From assembly GCF_011305535.1 (NCBI RefSeq), contig NZ_CP049905.1, positions 3,408,001 to 3,472,000 of the forward strand: a stretch of 64,000 nt of DNA. Reading direction: 5' to 3'. Made by a program: the position numbers and the translations under genes. Source of the stretch: Diaphorobacter sp. HDW4B (GTDB lineage Bacteria > Pseudomonadota > Gammaproteobacteria > Burkholderiales > Burkholderiaceae_C). Positions 1 to 7,696 of the stretch are shown piece after piece. The notes under the pieces are model-generated. The model was not told the origin of the DNA, searched no databases, and saw only the letters and a program-made list of their open reading frames with translations. Within the stretch, counting starts at the first letter, position 1. Every line of letters starts with the position of its first letter.

Positions 1-387
1 CGGAAGGTCGCCAAGGACGATGCTCGCAAGGCATTTGCGAAGCGAAACCCAACGCCAGAGCTTGTGTCCGAGATGGTCGCTGCAATCGGTATACAAGCGC
101 GATCCGAGCAATGGCGCAAGGATGGCGGTCAGTTCATCCCGTATCCGGCGACTTGGCTCAGCAAAGGTTGCTGGAAGGACGAACCCGCCATCGGCGTGGC
201 AGGTTCGGCAGCGCTCTCGCCAAGCGACCCGTTGATGGTGAAGGCAGCAGCATTGCCGCCCGAATGGTGGAAGCTCGCGGGCTTTGAGTCGAAGTGGGAC
301 GCCGAGGGTTCGCAGTGCAACTGGATGAACTACACGGAATTCCGGGATCGCAAGCGCGTGGCTCAGCCTGAAGGGGCTGCCGCATGA
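1..387 (+). CDS. Phage replication protein, C-terminal part (cut by window edge)
   Basis: The frame is open from base 1, so the start lies upstream; 128 residues are visible. The middle contains the motif FIPYPATWLSKGCW (roughly visible residues 46-59), which resembles the conserved tail of phage replication-initiator or helix-turn-helix replication proteins (family knowledge: xPHPATWLNxxRWxDE). Its stop overlaps the start of the primase-helicase by four bases (ATGA), so the two are translationally coupled. The neighbour supports a role in prophage DNA replication. The N-terminal DNA-binding part cannot be seen, so the assignment rests on the C-terminal motif and context. Confidence 0.6.
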   Translation, partial: RKVAKDDARKAFAKRNPTPELVSEMVAAIGIQARSEQWRKDGGQFIPYPATWLSKGCWKDEPAIGVAGSAALSPSDPLMVKAAALPPEWWKLAGFESKWDAEGSQCNWMNYTEFRDRKRVAQPEGAAA

Positions 388-2246
388 ATGTCTCCGAGGT
401 CAAGGATCGACTGGCCCAGCGTGCAGAAGACGTTGCCCAGCACCTGTTGCCGAACGGTAAGCGCAAGGGCCGTGAATGGACGGCAGGCAGCGTTGGCGGT
501 GAAGAGGGTGGCAGTCTGTCGGTATGTGTCGGTGGTGCCAAAGCGGGCGTGTGGAGTGACTTCGCAACGGGTGCTGGTGGTGACCTCATCGATCTTTGGA
601 TGGCCTGCCGCTGCTTGACGCTGACGGAAGCGATGCGTGAGGCGAAAGACTATCTCGGGATACGCGAGATCACGCCAAAGCCTCCGGAGAAGAAATATCG
701 CTTGCCCGAGAGGCCGCGCTGCTCAACGCCCAAGGGGCGGGTGCACCAGTGGCTCACAAGCGCTGCGCCGGATGGACGTTGTCTTACCGAAGAAACGCTC
801 AAGGCATTCAAAGTCGGTGAGCAGGTCCTGAACGGCAATACGTATGCAGTGTTTCCGTACCTGGATGAGACAGGGCAGAAGCTGCTGAATGTGAAGTATC
901 GGAATCCTGACAAGAAGGGCGATATGCGGCAGGAAAAGGATGCCGCACCTTGCCTCTTCGGCTGGCACCTGATCGATCCGAAGGCGCGCGCTGTGACGAT
1001 CTGTGAAGGCGAGATCGATGCAATGACGCTGCATCAGATGGGCATTCCTGCGTTGTCGATCAACCAAGGAGCAGGCAATCACCAGTGGATCGAAACGGAT
1101 TGGGATAGGTTGGAGCGATTCAGCGACATCACGATCTGCTTTGACCACGATGAGGCTGGCGACAAGGGTGCGCCTGAGGTCATGCGTCGTCTGGGGCTGG
1201 AGCGTTGCCGCCGGGTAATGCTGCCGAAGAAGGACCCGAACGAGTACCTTCAGTACGGCGCTGAGGCCTACGATTTCCGCGTGGCGGTGGATGAAGCCAA
1301 GGCGATGGACCCGGAGGAACTCGTCAGTGCTGACGACCATACCGAAGCTGTCATTGCGGAGTTTTGGCCGAGTGCTGACAAGCCGCGCCATCCTTGCCTC
1401 TATCTCGACAAGCCATTGGACTGGTTCGAGTTTCATCCGGGCGAATACACCGCATGGACAGGTTGGAACGGTCACGGCAAGAGTCTGCTGCTTGATCAAG
1501 TCCTACTCGGGCTGATGAAACAGGATCAGCGTGTTGTGGTGTTCTCGGGTGAGCTCACTGCTGCGCGCCACTTGAAGCGGATTCACAAACAAGCGTCAGG
1601 GCTCGACCGTCCGGCGCCTCAATACAGCCGCGCCATTGGCGAATGGCTGCGTGAACGCCTATGGGTCTTTGACATCGTGGGCAATGCGAAGTTGGGGCGA
1701 TTGCTTGAAGTGTTCGCCTACGCAGCGCGGCGGTACGGGATCACGCATTTCGTCATCGACAGTTTGATGATGCTTGACGTGCCTGTGGACGGGCAAGGAG
1801 CGTTGTCTGCGCAGAAGCAGGCTGTCCAGAAGATTTGCGCATTTGCCCGAGGTTACGGCGTGCATGTCCACATGGTTGCCCATCCGCGCAAGGACCGCGA
1901 TGAGTCGCGAGCGCCGAGCAAGATGGATATCGCGGGGAGTCTGGACATCGTCAACGCCGCCGACAACGTGTTTGCCGTCTGGCGCAACAAGAAGGACGAA
2001 GCGATGCCTGCAGAGGGTGATGTCGATGCGATGGCCAGGTGGCGCGCAAAGCAAGAGGAGGCGGACGGAAAGCTGATTCTCTCCAAGTACCGCCATGGCG
2101 ATTTTCAAGACTACACGCAGTTGCTCTGGTTTGACAAAGACTCGATGCAGTACCGGACGCAGTCGCGCCGCTATCCACTTTCCTTTGTTGACTATTCCCG
2201 TGAGGAGTCATTCCATGAAAAGCTTGAAACAGCCTTTGCTCGCTGA
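384..2246 (+). CDS. Phage primase-helicase (TOPRIM plus DnaB-type helicase)
   Basis: 620 residues. The N-terminal third resembles the primase N-domain but lacks an obvious CHC2 cysteine cluster. A TOPRIM domain spans about residues 203-280 (CEGEIDAMTL, with FDHDEAGDKG as the acidic DxD part). A RecA/DnaB-like helicase follows: Walker A GWNGHGKS near 360-367 and Walker B FVIDSLMM near 456-463. This is the T7 gp4-like arrangement: one protein unwinds DNA and lays down primers at the phage replication fork. It overlaps the upstream replication gene by 4 bases and the next small gene by 32 bases, suggesting one early operon. Loss of the zinc motif suggests that priming may be altered or host-assisted; this is inference. 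Confidence 0.88.
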   Translation: MNVSEVKDRLAQRAEDVAQHLLPNGKRKGREWTAGSVGGEEGGSLSVCVGGAKAGVWSDFATGAGGDLIDLWMACRCLTLTEAMREAKDYLGIREITPKPPEKKYRLPERPRCSTPKGRVHQWLTSAAPDGRCLTEETLKAFKVGEQVLNGNTYAVFPYLDETGQKLLNVKYRNPDKKGDMRQEKDAAPCLFGWHLIDPKARAVTICEGEIDAMTLHQMGIPALSINQGAGNHQWIETDWDRLERFSDITICFDHDEAGDKGAPEVMRRLGLERCRRVMLPKKDPNEYLQYGAEAYDFRVAVDEAKAMDPEELVSADDHTEAVIAEFWPSADKPRHPCLYLDKPLDWFEFHPGEYTAWTGWNGHGKSLLLDQVLLGLMKQDQRVVVFSGELTAARHLKRIHKQASGLDRPAPQYSRAIGEWLRERLWVFDIVGNAKLGRLLEVFAYAARRYGITHFVIDSLMMLDVPVDGQGALSAQKQAVQKICAFARGYGVHVHMVAHPRKDRDESRAPSKMDIAGSLDIVNAADNVFAVWRNKKDEAMPAEGDVDAMARWRAKQEEADGKLILSKYRHGDFQDYTQLLWFDKDSMQYRTQSRRYPLSFVDYSREESFHEKLETAFAR

Positions 2247-2514
2247 GCATCCAACGTTCGATCCATCAAAGGTCTGGGTGCTTATGTGGAGCCAACAGCA
2301 AGGGATGCTGCACATCGAGACGCTGGCAGAAATGCTGAGCGATCACCTTGGTGCCTTTCGCATGGATTTGGCAACTGAGTATGTGCCTCTGGTGATTGGT
2401 GATGAGTTCGTTGTGGAGCAGGCCGCCGAGGCGATCCGTCACACGATGACCAAGCGCCATGACGAGAAGCACAACGGCGAGGTTGGACATCTGCCCTATG
2501 ACCAACTGCCGTGA
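2215..2514 (+). CDS. Small phage protein, first of a tandem paralogue pair
   Basis: 99 residues. I chose ATG 2215 because TGAGGAG at 2201-2207 is well spaced before it; an upstream ATG at 2095 would lie deep inside the helicase gene. The core VLMWSQQQGMLHIETLAEML is clearly related to the core of the next gene (ALLWSQSQRALHVEPLAEML), and both continue with an E/DYVPLhIG motif. The two genes therefore arose by tandem duplication. No known domain is recognised and no membrane segment is seen. Position behind the primase-helicase suggests an early role, but the function is unknown. Confidence 0.7.
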   Translation: MKSLKQPLLAEHPTFDPSKVWVLMWSQQQGMLHIETLAEMLSDHLGAFRMDLATEYVPLVIGDEFVVEQAAEAIRHTMTKRHDEKHNGEVGHLPYDQLP

Positions 2515-2524
2515 GATCCCTGAA

Positions 2525-2764
2525 ATGCAACTTGAATCCCACGCCTTGCTTTGGAGTCAGTCGCAGCGCGCGCTTCATGTTGAGCCGCTGGCCGAAATGC
2601 TCCGCTCGAATCTCCGTGCATTCATTGCGAATCGAAGCATGGATTACGTGCCGCTGTTCATTGGATCAGATGACGCGTGTCGCGCTGCTGCTGATGGGAT
2701 GCGGGCAAACATGGACAGGCTTGCTGCGGCTGGCCGTGTGGGTGTGATTGAGCGAGTGGATTGA
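2525..2764 (+). CDS. Small phage protein, second of a tandem paralogue pair
   Basis: 79 residues from ATG 2525. A longer form from ATG 2498, overlapping the previous gene, is possible; GAGAT at 2513-2517 favours 2525. It aligns with the preceding gene over most of its length (LLWSQ, LHVEPLAEML, DYVPLFIG), then diverges toward the C-terminus. Function unknown. The duplicate pair sits between replication genes and a possible late-gene regulator, so early expression is likely. Confidence 0.65.
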   Translation: MQLESHALLWSQSQRALHVEPLAEMLRSNLRAFIANRSMDYVPLFIGSDDACRAAADGMRANMDRLAAAGRVGVIERVD

Positions 2765-2780
2765 ACAGAAGGAGCAGCGA

Positions 2781-3164
2781 TTGAACAGACAACCAATTGA
2801 TTTCAATGCAGTGTCGCCAGAGCAGCGACCAGTCGACAAGCGCTTGGCCAACTGGGGGCGCTGGTGCCTCGGTGGATGGGGTGCTCCGTCCTCTTGCCCT
2901 ATGTTTCGGCTGACCCCGCCCACACCGCCTCAGCGTCGTGATGTGACCTCCAGAGGCGGCGCTGTCTCCGTGGATATTGCGGACGCCTCGAAGGTTGCGA
3001 GTGCCGTGCAGGGATTGCCTGAGAAACACCGACATGCCTTGAACTGGCTCTATGTGCGTCCATGCAGCCCGCGACGGATTTGCGAGGCATTGGGCGTCTC
3101 GGCTCATGGCTTGTTCGACCTTCTGGTGTCGGGCCGCCAGATGCTGATCAACCGGGGGATGTGA
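2781..3164 (+). CDS. Possible phage antitermination (Q-like) or late-gene regulator
   Basis: 127 residues if translation starts at TTG 2781. AAGGAG at 2769-2774 lies six bases upstream, which decides for this rare start over the in-frame TTG at 2748. The C-terminal half (about residues 75-127) reads as a helix-turn-helix like those in sigma region 4 or phage Q/RinA-type regulators: AVQGLPEKHRHALNWLY, then ICEALGVSAHGLFDLLVSGR. The pattern LPxxHRxxLxxxY is typical of phage antiterminator-like proteins. It sits at the end of the early block, ahead of terminators and the structural genes. Similarity is at motif level only. Confidence 0.5.
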   Translation: MNRQPIDFNAVSPEQRPVDKRLANWGRWCLGGWGAPSSCPMFRLTPPTPPQRRDVTSRGGAVSVDIADASKVASAVQGLPEKHRHALNWLYVRPCSPRRICEALGVSAHGLFDLLVSGRQMLINRGM

Positions 3165-3622
3165 TGAACAAGTTGGACATGCCATTGGAATGCTATCCGC
3201 TGCCATCCGATGACGAGTTGGTGGTCAATGAAAGAATTCTTGGAGACTGCGGGCATCACGATACGTTCGTGCGCCGCTCCCATTCATTTGGCTGGATGAC
3301 GCGGTGTCGGCAATGCGGATGGGAAATCGAGTTTGGGAGCTACGCCGATCAGCGTCCAGGCCGAGAGGAAGAGCGGAAATTGTGGCTTCGCTCGCAACTC
3401 CGGCCAGCTCATGGGAAGCTGAACTCCATGCCTGTCGAGTGGCGCTTGAAGGCGATGGGGTGGGGCATCAGCTACATGACCAGAAATGGGCAAACGGTAT
3501 GCACGCTTGAGAAGAATGGAAGGCGCGTCAGTTCACGCAGTCATTCCGATCAGGCTGCCGCGCTGGTGGACTCCGCCGCACAGTTGGCGCGTGTGTTGAC
3601 GGTCGAAAAAGACTTGATGTAG
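3164..3622 (+). CDS. Phage protein with a possible zinc-binding motif
   Basis: 152 residues. ATG 3164 overlaps the stop of the previous gene (ATGA), pointing to coupled translation; a longer frame start at 3062 would lie inside the upstream gene. Near residues 25-50 it has CGHHDTF and later CRQCGW, a Cys/His set that could hold zinc. The C-terminal part is basic and Ser-rich (NGRRVSSRSHSD). No family is recognised. It is the last gene before two terminators, so it closes the early plus-strand operon. Confidence 0.55.
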   Translation: MNKLDMPLECYPLPSDDELVVNERILGDCGHHDTFVRRSHSFGWMTRCRQCGWEIEFGSYADQRPGREEERKLWLRSQLRPAHGKLNSMPVEWRLKAMGWGISYMTRNGQTVCTLEKNGRRVSSRSHSDQAAALVDSAAQLARVLTVEKDLM

Positions 3623-3715
3623 AATTACGCTAACGACTGAGCGCCGCGCGACGCACCAACAGGGTCGACCTTCCGCACACGGAGGCCGATTCGTCGGTAA
3701 AACTCAGTGTTTGAG

Positions 3716-3744
3716 CCCTCCCTGTGCGGAGGGTTTCGTGTTTG
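3716..3744 (+). terminator. Rho-independent terminator
   Basis: A six-pair stem CCCTCC/GGAGGG (3716-3721 and 3728-3733) with a six-base loop is followed by TTTCGTGTTT. It ends the early operon. Confidence 0.6.
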
Positions 3745-3757
3745 TGGACCGTCGCGG
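3745..3757 (+). repeat. 13-base direct repeat flanking the FHA/roadblock cargo (partner 4857-4869)
   Basis: TGGACCGTCGCGG occurs at 3745-3757 and again, identical and in the same orientation, at 4857-4869. The two copies bracket the FHA gene and the roadblock-like gene. This could mark how the patch was inserted, or could be chance at this length. Confidence 0.4.
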
Positions 3758-3766
3758 TGGAGTTGA

Positions 3767-3797
3767 AGCCCTGATCAGAGGTGGTCGGGGCTTTTCT
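3767..3797 (+). terminator. Second Rho-independent terminator
   Basis: AGCCCTGATCA (3767-3777) pairs with TGGTCGGGGCT (3782-3792) as an 11-pair stem with G-U pairs, followed by TTTTCTATT. It separates the early operon from the cargo genes. Confidence 0.6.
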
Positions 3798-3897
3798 ATT
3801 TGGATCCTAGATAGGGCGGCACTGACAATTGTTGAATTTATCTACCGTCGCATCGTTGAATAATTTGCCGCCTTGGATTTTCAACAGAAGGTTGGTG

Positions 3898-4218
3898 ATG
3901 CAGTCGTTTGAAGTGGTGATTGAGCGAGCAGATGGTGACGGAGTGTGCGAGGTCCAGATTGATGAAGGAATTACATCGTTTGGGCGCGCCAATGACAATC
4001 ACATCGTTCTTGACGACCCCTCTGTCAGCGGTCATCACGGATTGCTTCGAGCCCGAATGAATGTGCTGATGATCGAGGATCGTGACAGCAAAAACGGGGT
4101 GCGCGTGAACGGTGGCCGAGTCATTCGCAAGACACTCTTTGCCGGAGATGAGGTCGAAGTTGGCTCATACAAGCTCCATGTGCGAGTTGGATCCAGAAGT
4201 CCTAGGGGATTTATTTGA
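3898..4218 (+). CDS. FHA-domain protein (prophage cargo)
   Basis: 106 residues from ATG 3898, preceded by AGAAGG at 3886-3891; a TTG start at 3829 would add 23 residues without a domain. Nearly the whole protein is one forkhead-associated domain: FGR at residues 28-30, SGHH at 44-47, and SKNGVRVNG around 64-72. FHA domains bind phosphothreonine peptides. There is no kinase, secretion motif or other fused domain, so it would act as a small soluble phosphopeptide reader. The neighbouring gene has a roadblock-like fold. FHA proteins are uncommon between phage early and late genes; a lysogenic-conversion or host-signalling role is inferred. Confidence 0.8.
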   Translation: MQSFEVVIERADGDGVCEVQIDEGITSFGRANDNHIVLDDPSVSGHHGLLRARMNVLMIEDRDSKNGVRVNGGRVIRKTLFAGDEVEVGSYKLHVRVGSRSPRGFI

Positions 4219-4397
4219 CAATCTGATCCGCCATTCGCCGGAGTAGTTACGCAGCCGCCCCGGTGGGGCCTCTGTATTTCCGGACTCCCCTTCCTGCGGT
4301 TGTACATGAGAATTGTCAACGAATTGTCAAATAGAATATGCTGCTTTTGCCCCTTTCATGCGCACTTTGTGCATGCTTGGGTCACATTGGAGTTGGC

Positions 4398-4802
4398 GTG
4401 AGTTTTGATGATGCTTTGAACGAGGCTGCGGTAGCTGTCCCTGAATGTGTGGCCGCAGGATATGTCGATGTTGCCTCAGGCATGTTGCTTTCCCTGAAGA
4501 CGGTCGACTCGCATCCGCGTCAGGTCATCGACCTGCTCGCGGCCGCAACAGCCGACATGTTCAACGGGCCTAGTGTGAGTACGATCGAACGTATGTTCAA
4601 AAAGGCGCGTGGTCTCGAAGACGATGGCTATCATTATTTCCATGAAATCATTGTCAATAGCGACAACTTGATTCATGTTTTTTTGCGAGGAAAGAAAAAT
4701 CCAGAGTACGTTGCTGTGTTCGTGTGCAGAAAAACAGCGAATTTAGGAATGGCGTTAACAAAGGCTCGGTTGGCCCTACCTGCGCTAGAAGCTGCGTTCT
4801 AG
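4398..4802 (+). CDS. Roadblock/LC7-like small protein (prophage cargo)
   Basis: 134 residues from GTG 4398, chosen because TTGGAG lies five bases upstream; ATG 4338 would prepend a hydrophobic leader-like stretch that the fold does not need. The pattern YVDVASGMLLSLKT, a central helix with ERMFKKA, then IIVNSDNLIHVFLRGKKN and YVAVFVCRKTANLGMALTKAR matches the strand-helix-strand order of roadblock/LC7 proteins. These regulate small Ras-like GTPases or act as scaffolds. A second protein of the same type lies at 26425-26784. The assignment comes from pattern reading, so the exact family is uncertain. Confidence 0.55.
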   Translation: MSFDDALNEAAVAVPECVAAGYVDVASGMLLSLKTVDSHPRQVIDLLAAATADMFNGPSVSTIERMFKKARGLEDDGYHYFHEIIVNSDNLIHVFLRGKKNPEYVAVFVCRKTANLGMALTKARLALPALEAAF

Positions 4803-4878
4803 CGCAGCAAAGCCACCAAGCCCATACGATACGTCTACTGAGAGCGAGTACTTTTTTGGACCGTCGCGGAAGAAGTGG

Positions 4879-5340
4879 TTATGGCCCGGCAGGGCGTTTG
4901 TCGGCCTCGGGTGCGAATTGAAGTTGCTCGAGTGTGATCCCAATACCAAAAGCTACTCTTTTCGCCTCTTGTAAGGTTAGGGTTTGTTGCTTTTCGAGCT
5001 TTTTGTATGTCGTAAGTGGAATACCCATATTGCGAGCAACTGCGCTGGGGCTCTCACGCAAATACGTGCGCCAAGCGGCGGCCATAGAGACTCGTTGCAA
5101 GCGCACTATGGCAAGCACTTGTTCCGGAACGGTCTTCCGATCGTGCATGGGAGGTGAAGTGTCGCCGTACCGTCTCATAAGCATCCTATTTACATTTTGA
5201 TAGTTTAGACGTTCGGGCTCCTGTGATTCTTCAGACTTACTCCAAGAAAAGCTCGAGCTGAGTCCCCGCGCTTTGGTGTGTGAGCGAATTTTCTTCTGGC
5301 GAGCATTGATGTCTGCTTGATGACTATTTCTATTTGCCAC
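4879..5340 (-). CDS. Helix-turn-helix regulator of the prophage
   Basis: 153 residues from GTG (5340-5338). The start is uncertain because no clear ribosome site precedes it; ATG at 5184 would give a protein of about 100 residues. The C-terminal half holds an XRE-like helix-turn-helix: AAAWRTYLRESPSAVARNMG, then IPLTTYKKLEKQQTLTLQEA. AWRxYL followed by a MGI...YxxLE helix is usual in small DNA-binding proteins and antitoxins. The N-terminal part is basic and Ser-rich. It is transcribed against the flanking plus-strand genes, as phage regulators often are. Confidence 0.6.
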   Translation of the reverse strand: MANRNSHQADINARQKKIRSHTKARGLSSSFSWSKSEESQEPERLNYQNVNRMLMRRYGDTSPPMHDRKTVPEQVLAIVRLQRVSMAAAWRTYLRESPSAVARNMGIPLTTYKKLEKQQTLTLQEAKRVAFGIGITLEQLQFAPEADKRPAGP

Positions 5341-5434
5341 TTTGGAGTAGTGGGTATCGATATCATCATATTGATGCTGCGTATGCTGTCTTTATTCAAC
5401 CTCGCTTGTGACGGGGTTGTTAGAAAGGTGGCTT

Positions 5435-5662
5435 ATGTATCGAGCCCCAAGTGAAGATCGAGCATCAATCGACATGCTCTCGCGACTTAAGGCTGAAGGT
5501 GCCCAACTGTTGTTGTCCAACCCTACGGAAGGGTCGCAGCAGAGGGAGAGGCTCAAAGCTATTGATGAAGAAATTTTGCTGATCGAGAAGCGGCTAGGTC
5601 TATCCCCTTGCCCCGCTAAATCGTTTCCACTGGACTGCTGTTCTAGCTCGGAGGCAAGCTAA
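5435..5662 (+). CDS. Small hypothetical phage protein
   Basis: 75 residues from ATG 5435, with AGAAAGG at 5422-5428; an upstream in-frame start at 5408 lacks such a site. The middle (ASIDMLSRLKAEGAQLL, then RERLKAIDEEILLIEKRLGL) reads as two amphipathic helices. No family is recognised. The following 200 bases before the next gene show no coding signal. Confidence 0.45.
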   Translation: MYRAPSEDRASIDMLSRLKAEGAQLLLSNPTEGSQQRERLKAIDEEILLIEKRLGLSPCPAKSFPLDCCSSSEAS

Positions 5663-5866
5663 AACCTTGGCCTTGTTGCTTTCTCCAGGGCGCGCTCTTC
5701 GCTACCGCGGCCGTATCTAGCGGCCTGGACACTGTGAGCAATTTTGAAGTGGGGTATGGCCATGATGTCATCAAGCAGATTCATGAAAGTTGAATGCGCG
5801 CCTGTGGCCTGGGTGGCTTCCTGTACGACTTTATGGGTGCCGACACGGATGAAGACGAGATGAATA

Positions 5867-6145
5867 TCAGATCGATGTTGGCCATCGATATCTCATCTCG
5901 TGAGGGGAGGGACGGGCTGCTTGAGGTGACGGCGTGATTTCGGCCATCTGCTTTTCAATTCGTTCAATCTCGCTTATGCATAGCGAGGCCAAGTCTGGGT
6001 GTAGATAGTTCGCGCTGAAAAAGGCATCCACTTGACATGAATAGATGTAGTCTGGTGTTCCCGATCCATTCAAGGCAATGTCAAACTTCTTGTACACCTG
6101 AGTTAGAGTCGAATGAAGGATGCGGAAACGTTCGTCAATTTTCAT
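5867..6145 (-). CDS. Small hypothetical phage protein
   Basis: 92 residues from ATG (6145-6143), with a strong GAGGAG ribosome site eight bases upstream on the minus strand. It is predicted to be soluble and helical (MKIDERFRILHSTLTQVYKK; later LCISEIERIEKQMAEI). No family is recognised. It follows the gene at 6189-6419 with only 43 bases between, so the two probably form a minus-strand operon. Confidence 0.5.
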   Translation of the reverse strand: MKIDERFRILHSTLTQVYKKFDIALNGSGTPDYIYSCQVDAFFSANYLHPDLASLCISEIERIEKQMAEITPSPQAARPSPHEMRYRWPTSI

Positions 6146-6188
6146 GATGGCATCTCCTCAAGCATGAGCAGGTGGGAGCCGCCTCTCG

Positions 6189-6419
6189 TTAGTGAGTCGC
6201 ACCACCATCGAGGAGACGAGAGTGCTCGTGCTTGATCATCAATTGAACGTAGTCATCTGGGTCACTCCAGTTTTCACGCTCTAGATACGAGTCGTGGTAT
6301 CGCTTGAGGCGCAGGCTCTCTTCATATGAAAGCCCAATGAAAACAAGGTGACCATTTGGGTCGCAATCAAGTGCTCGAATATCTTGAAAGTAGGAAAGCT
6401 CACTTGCACTGAGTTGCAT
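6189..6419 (-). CDS. Small hypothetical phage protein
   Basis: 76 residues from ATG (6419-6417), preceded on the minus strand by CGGAGATTCCAT. Acidic and soluble; no recognised domain. First gene of a two-gene minus-strand unit. The AT-rich stretch 6430-6520 to its right probably holds its promoter, but I could not pick convincing -35 and -10 boxes. Confidence 0.5.
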   Translation of the reverse strand: MQLSASELSYFQDIRALDCDPNGHLVFIGLSYEESLRLKRYHDSYLERENWSDPDDYVQLMIKHEHSRLLDGGATH

Positions 6420-6551
6420 ATGGAATCTCCGACCTTATGTGCGTTTTGGGGTTGAACTCTTGACGCTTATCAAGATGTTAAATGCATCATTTTGTTTCGC
6501 AAGTAATAAAAAAATTCCATGACTCGATTGGGGTCTTGTTTAAGGAAGCCC

Positions 6552-6866
6552 ATGGTCTGGAGCAAGACAACTCGCCAGTCTCGAGGTTATGGGTCTGAGT
6601 GGGACAGACTGCGCGATCAGATCCTGCAGCGTGACGGGTACATGTGCCACTGCCCGGACTGCGAGGGGCGACTGCTCCCAGCCCATGAGGTCGACCACAT
6701 CAAGCCCAAGGCATGGTTCCGTTCAGGAAAGGCCAAGGGCAATCCGGACGATCCGTCCAACTTGCGAGCAGTGAATCGCGACTGTCACAAGCGTCTGACC
6801 CTGAAGCAGCGAGGCTACCGGCCTGCTGTTCGCGTGGGGCTGGATGGGTTTCCGATTGAGGAGTGA
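6552..6866 (+). CDS. HNH endonuclease (packaging-associated)
   Basis: 104 residues from ATG 6552, with AAGGA at 6542-6546; ATG 6519 is an in-frame alternative without a good site. The HNH motif is visible: paired cysteines (CHCPDC), AHEVDHIKPKAWF with the key Asp-His, then NLRAVNRDCHKRLT. In HK97-type cos phages an HNH nuclease next to the terminases nicks DNA to support packaging; position just upstream of the cos candidate and terminase genes fits that role. The protein is basic, as expected for DNA binding. Confidence 0.85.
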   Translation: MVWSKTTRQSRGYGSEWDRLRDQILQRDGYMCHCPDCEGRLLPAHEVDHIKPKAWFRSGKAKGNPDDPSNLRAVNRDCHKRLTLKQRGYRPAVRVGLDGFPIEE

Positions 6867-6868
6867 GC

Positions 6869-7204
6869 ATGGCACACATCAAGATTTCAGGCGATGGCAT
6901 TCATGGTCAGGTAGAAGTGGATGGAATGCGTGTGCCAGCGGTGACGGCGGCTGACCTGCGGATGCGAGTCGATGAGTTCCACACTGTGACGTTGGAGATA
7001 GGCGCATTCCCCATTGAGGTGGAGACCAGCGGCAATGTGCGGATCTCCGGCACAGGACAGCCCGAGGCGGTTGAGCGCGCATTGCTCGACTACCTCGTCG
7101 ACAAGTATGGGCCGCAGTATGTGATGCATCACCCGATTGGTCAGGCCGAGGCAACACACATTCCTGTCAGCTTTCCGCAACCACCTGGGGAGAAGGGCCG
7201 ATGA
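6869..7204 (+). CDS. Hypothetical phage protein
   Basis: 111 residues from ATG 6869, which has GAGGAG at 6857-6862; GTG 6863 is a weaker alternative. Beta-rich sequence (HIKISGDGIHGQVEVDGMRV; later VTLEIGAFPIEVETSGNVRI) suggests a small sandwich-like fold. No family is recognised. It starts right behind the HNH gene and its stop overlaps the next gene (ATGA), so it is co-transcribed with packaging genes. Confidence 0.5.
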   Translation: MAHIKISGDGIHGQVEVDGMRVPAVTAADLRMRVDEFHTVTLEIGAFPIEVETSGNVRISGTGQPEAVERALLDYLVDKYGPQYVMHHPIGQAEATHIPVSFPQPPGEKGR

Positions 7205-7572
7205 CCTCAGTGCGAGCAATCAAGCGACGCACAGGGCGCTACATTGCCCATCGGCTTGTAACAGGCCCTGCGCAGCACACGCGCATGAGCAAGACCCAGA
7301 TCGGTGCGCTCAAGGCCCGGACGCTCGATGACATCGCACGTCGTCAGCAGGTGCGGCAGGCCGCAGTGGAACTGCGTGTAGAGCTCTCGTGGTGGCTGAT
7401 GCCCTACATGAAGCTGCTGCTCGTGCTGGCGGCTATCACTGGATGGAAACCATCGGGGCGACACCTCGGGCGTGTGACTGAGAAGGGGCTGAAGGTGATC
7501 GCGAATCATCAGGTTCCATCGAGTAGGCCCAATCGCGATGCGATCAACTCTCACTCTTGGATGACTGCTTAA
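7201..7572 (+). CDS. Hypothetical phage protein with one hydrophobic segment
   Basis: 123 residues, starting at an ATGA overlap with the previous gene. The N-terminal half is basic and helical (DDIARRQQVRQAAVELRVEL). A hydrophobic stretch follows (WWLMPYMKLLLVLAAITGW, about residues 66-84). Function unknown. A perfect eight-pair inverted repeat overlaps its stop codon at 7565-7583. Confidence 0.45.
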   Translation: MTSVRAIKRRTGRYIAHRLVTGPAQHTRMSKTQIGALKARTLDDIARRQQVRQAAVELRVELSWWLMPYMKLLLVLAAITGWKPSGRHLGRVTEKGLKVIANHQVPSSRPNRDAINSHSWMTA

Positions 7573-7590
7573 AAATTAAGCAGAACTAAC

Positions 7591-7660
7591 CGGGAGGGGT
7601 GGGTAAAAAGTTCAAGGGCTTCCCGGCTAGGACCGGCACGGAACCACTTTTTTCGCACCG
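7591..7660. other. Candidate cos (packaging) site
   Basis: The gene-free 124 bases between 7573 and 7696 hold a G-run block GGGAGGGGTGGG (7592-7603), a GC-rich centre, and CACTTTTTTCGCACCG (7646-7661). A similar layout (G-rich block, GC-rich centre, TTTTCGCAC) is typical just before P27-family small terminases in cos phages. The adjacent HNH and P27-type terminase genes support it. The cut position and overhang cannot be read from sequence alone. Confidence 0.45.
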
Positions 7661-7696
7661 TCAAGTTAGAAATTTCATTTTTGAGGAGGTCGCGCT

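Noticed and set aside
20-235. Frame overlapping the partial replication gene
   Set aside because: The frame from base 1 has phage-family motifs; this one does not.
3623-3716. Possible tRNA-like hairpins after the early operon
   Set aside because: CCTTCCGCACACGGAGG-like pairing does not extend to a cloverleaf.
5205-5399. Minus-strand frame overlapping the helix-turn-helix gene
   Set aside because: The alternative frame lacks the helix-turn-helix pattern and any ribosome site.
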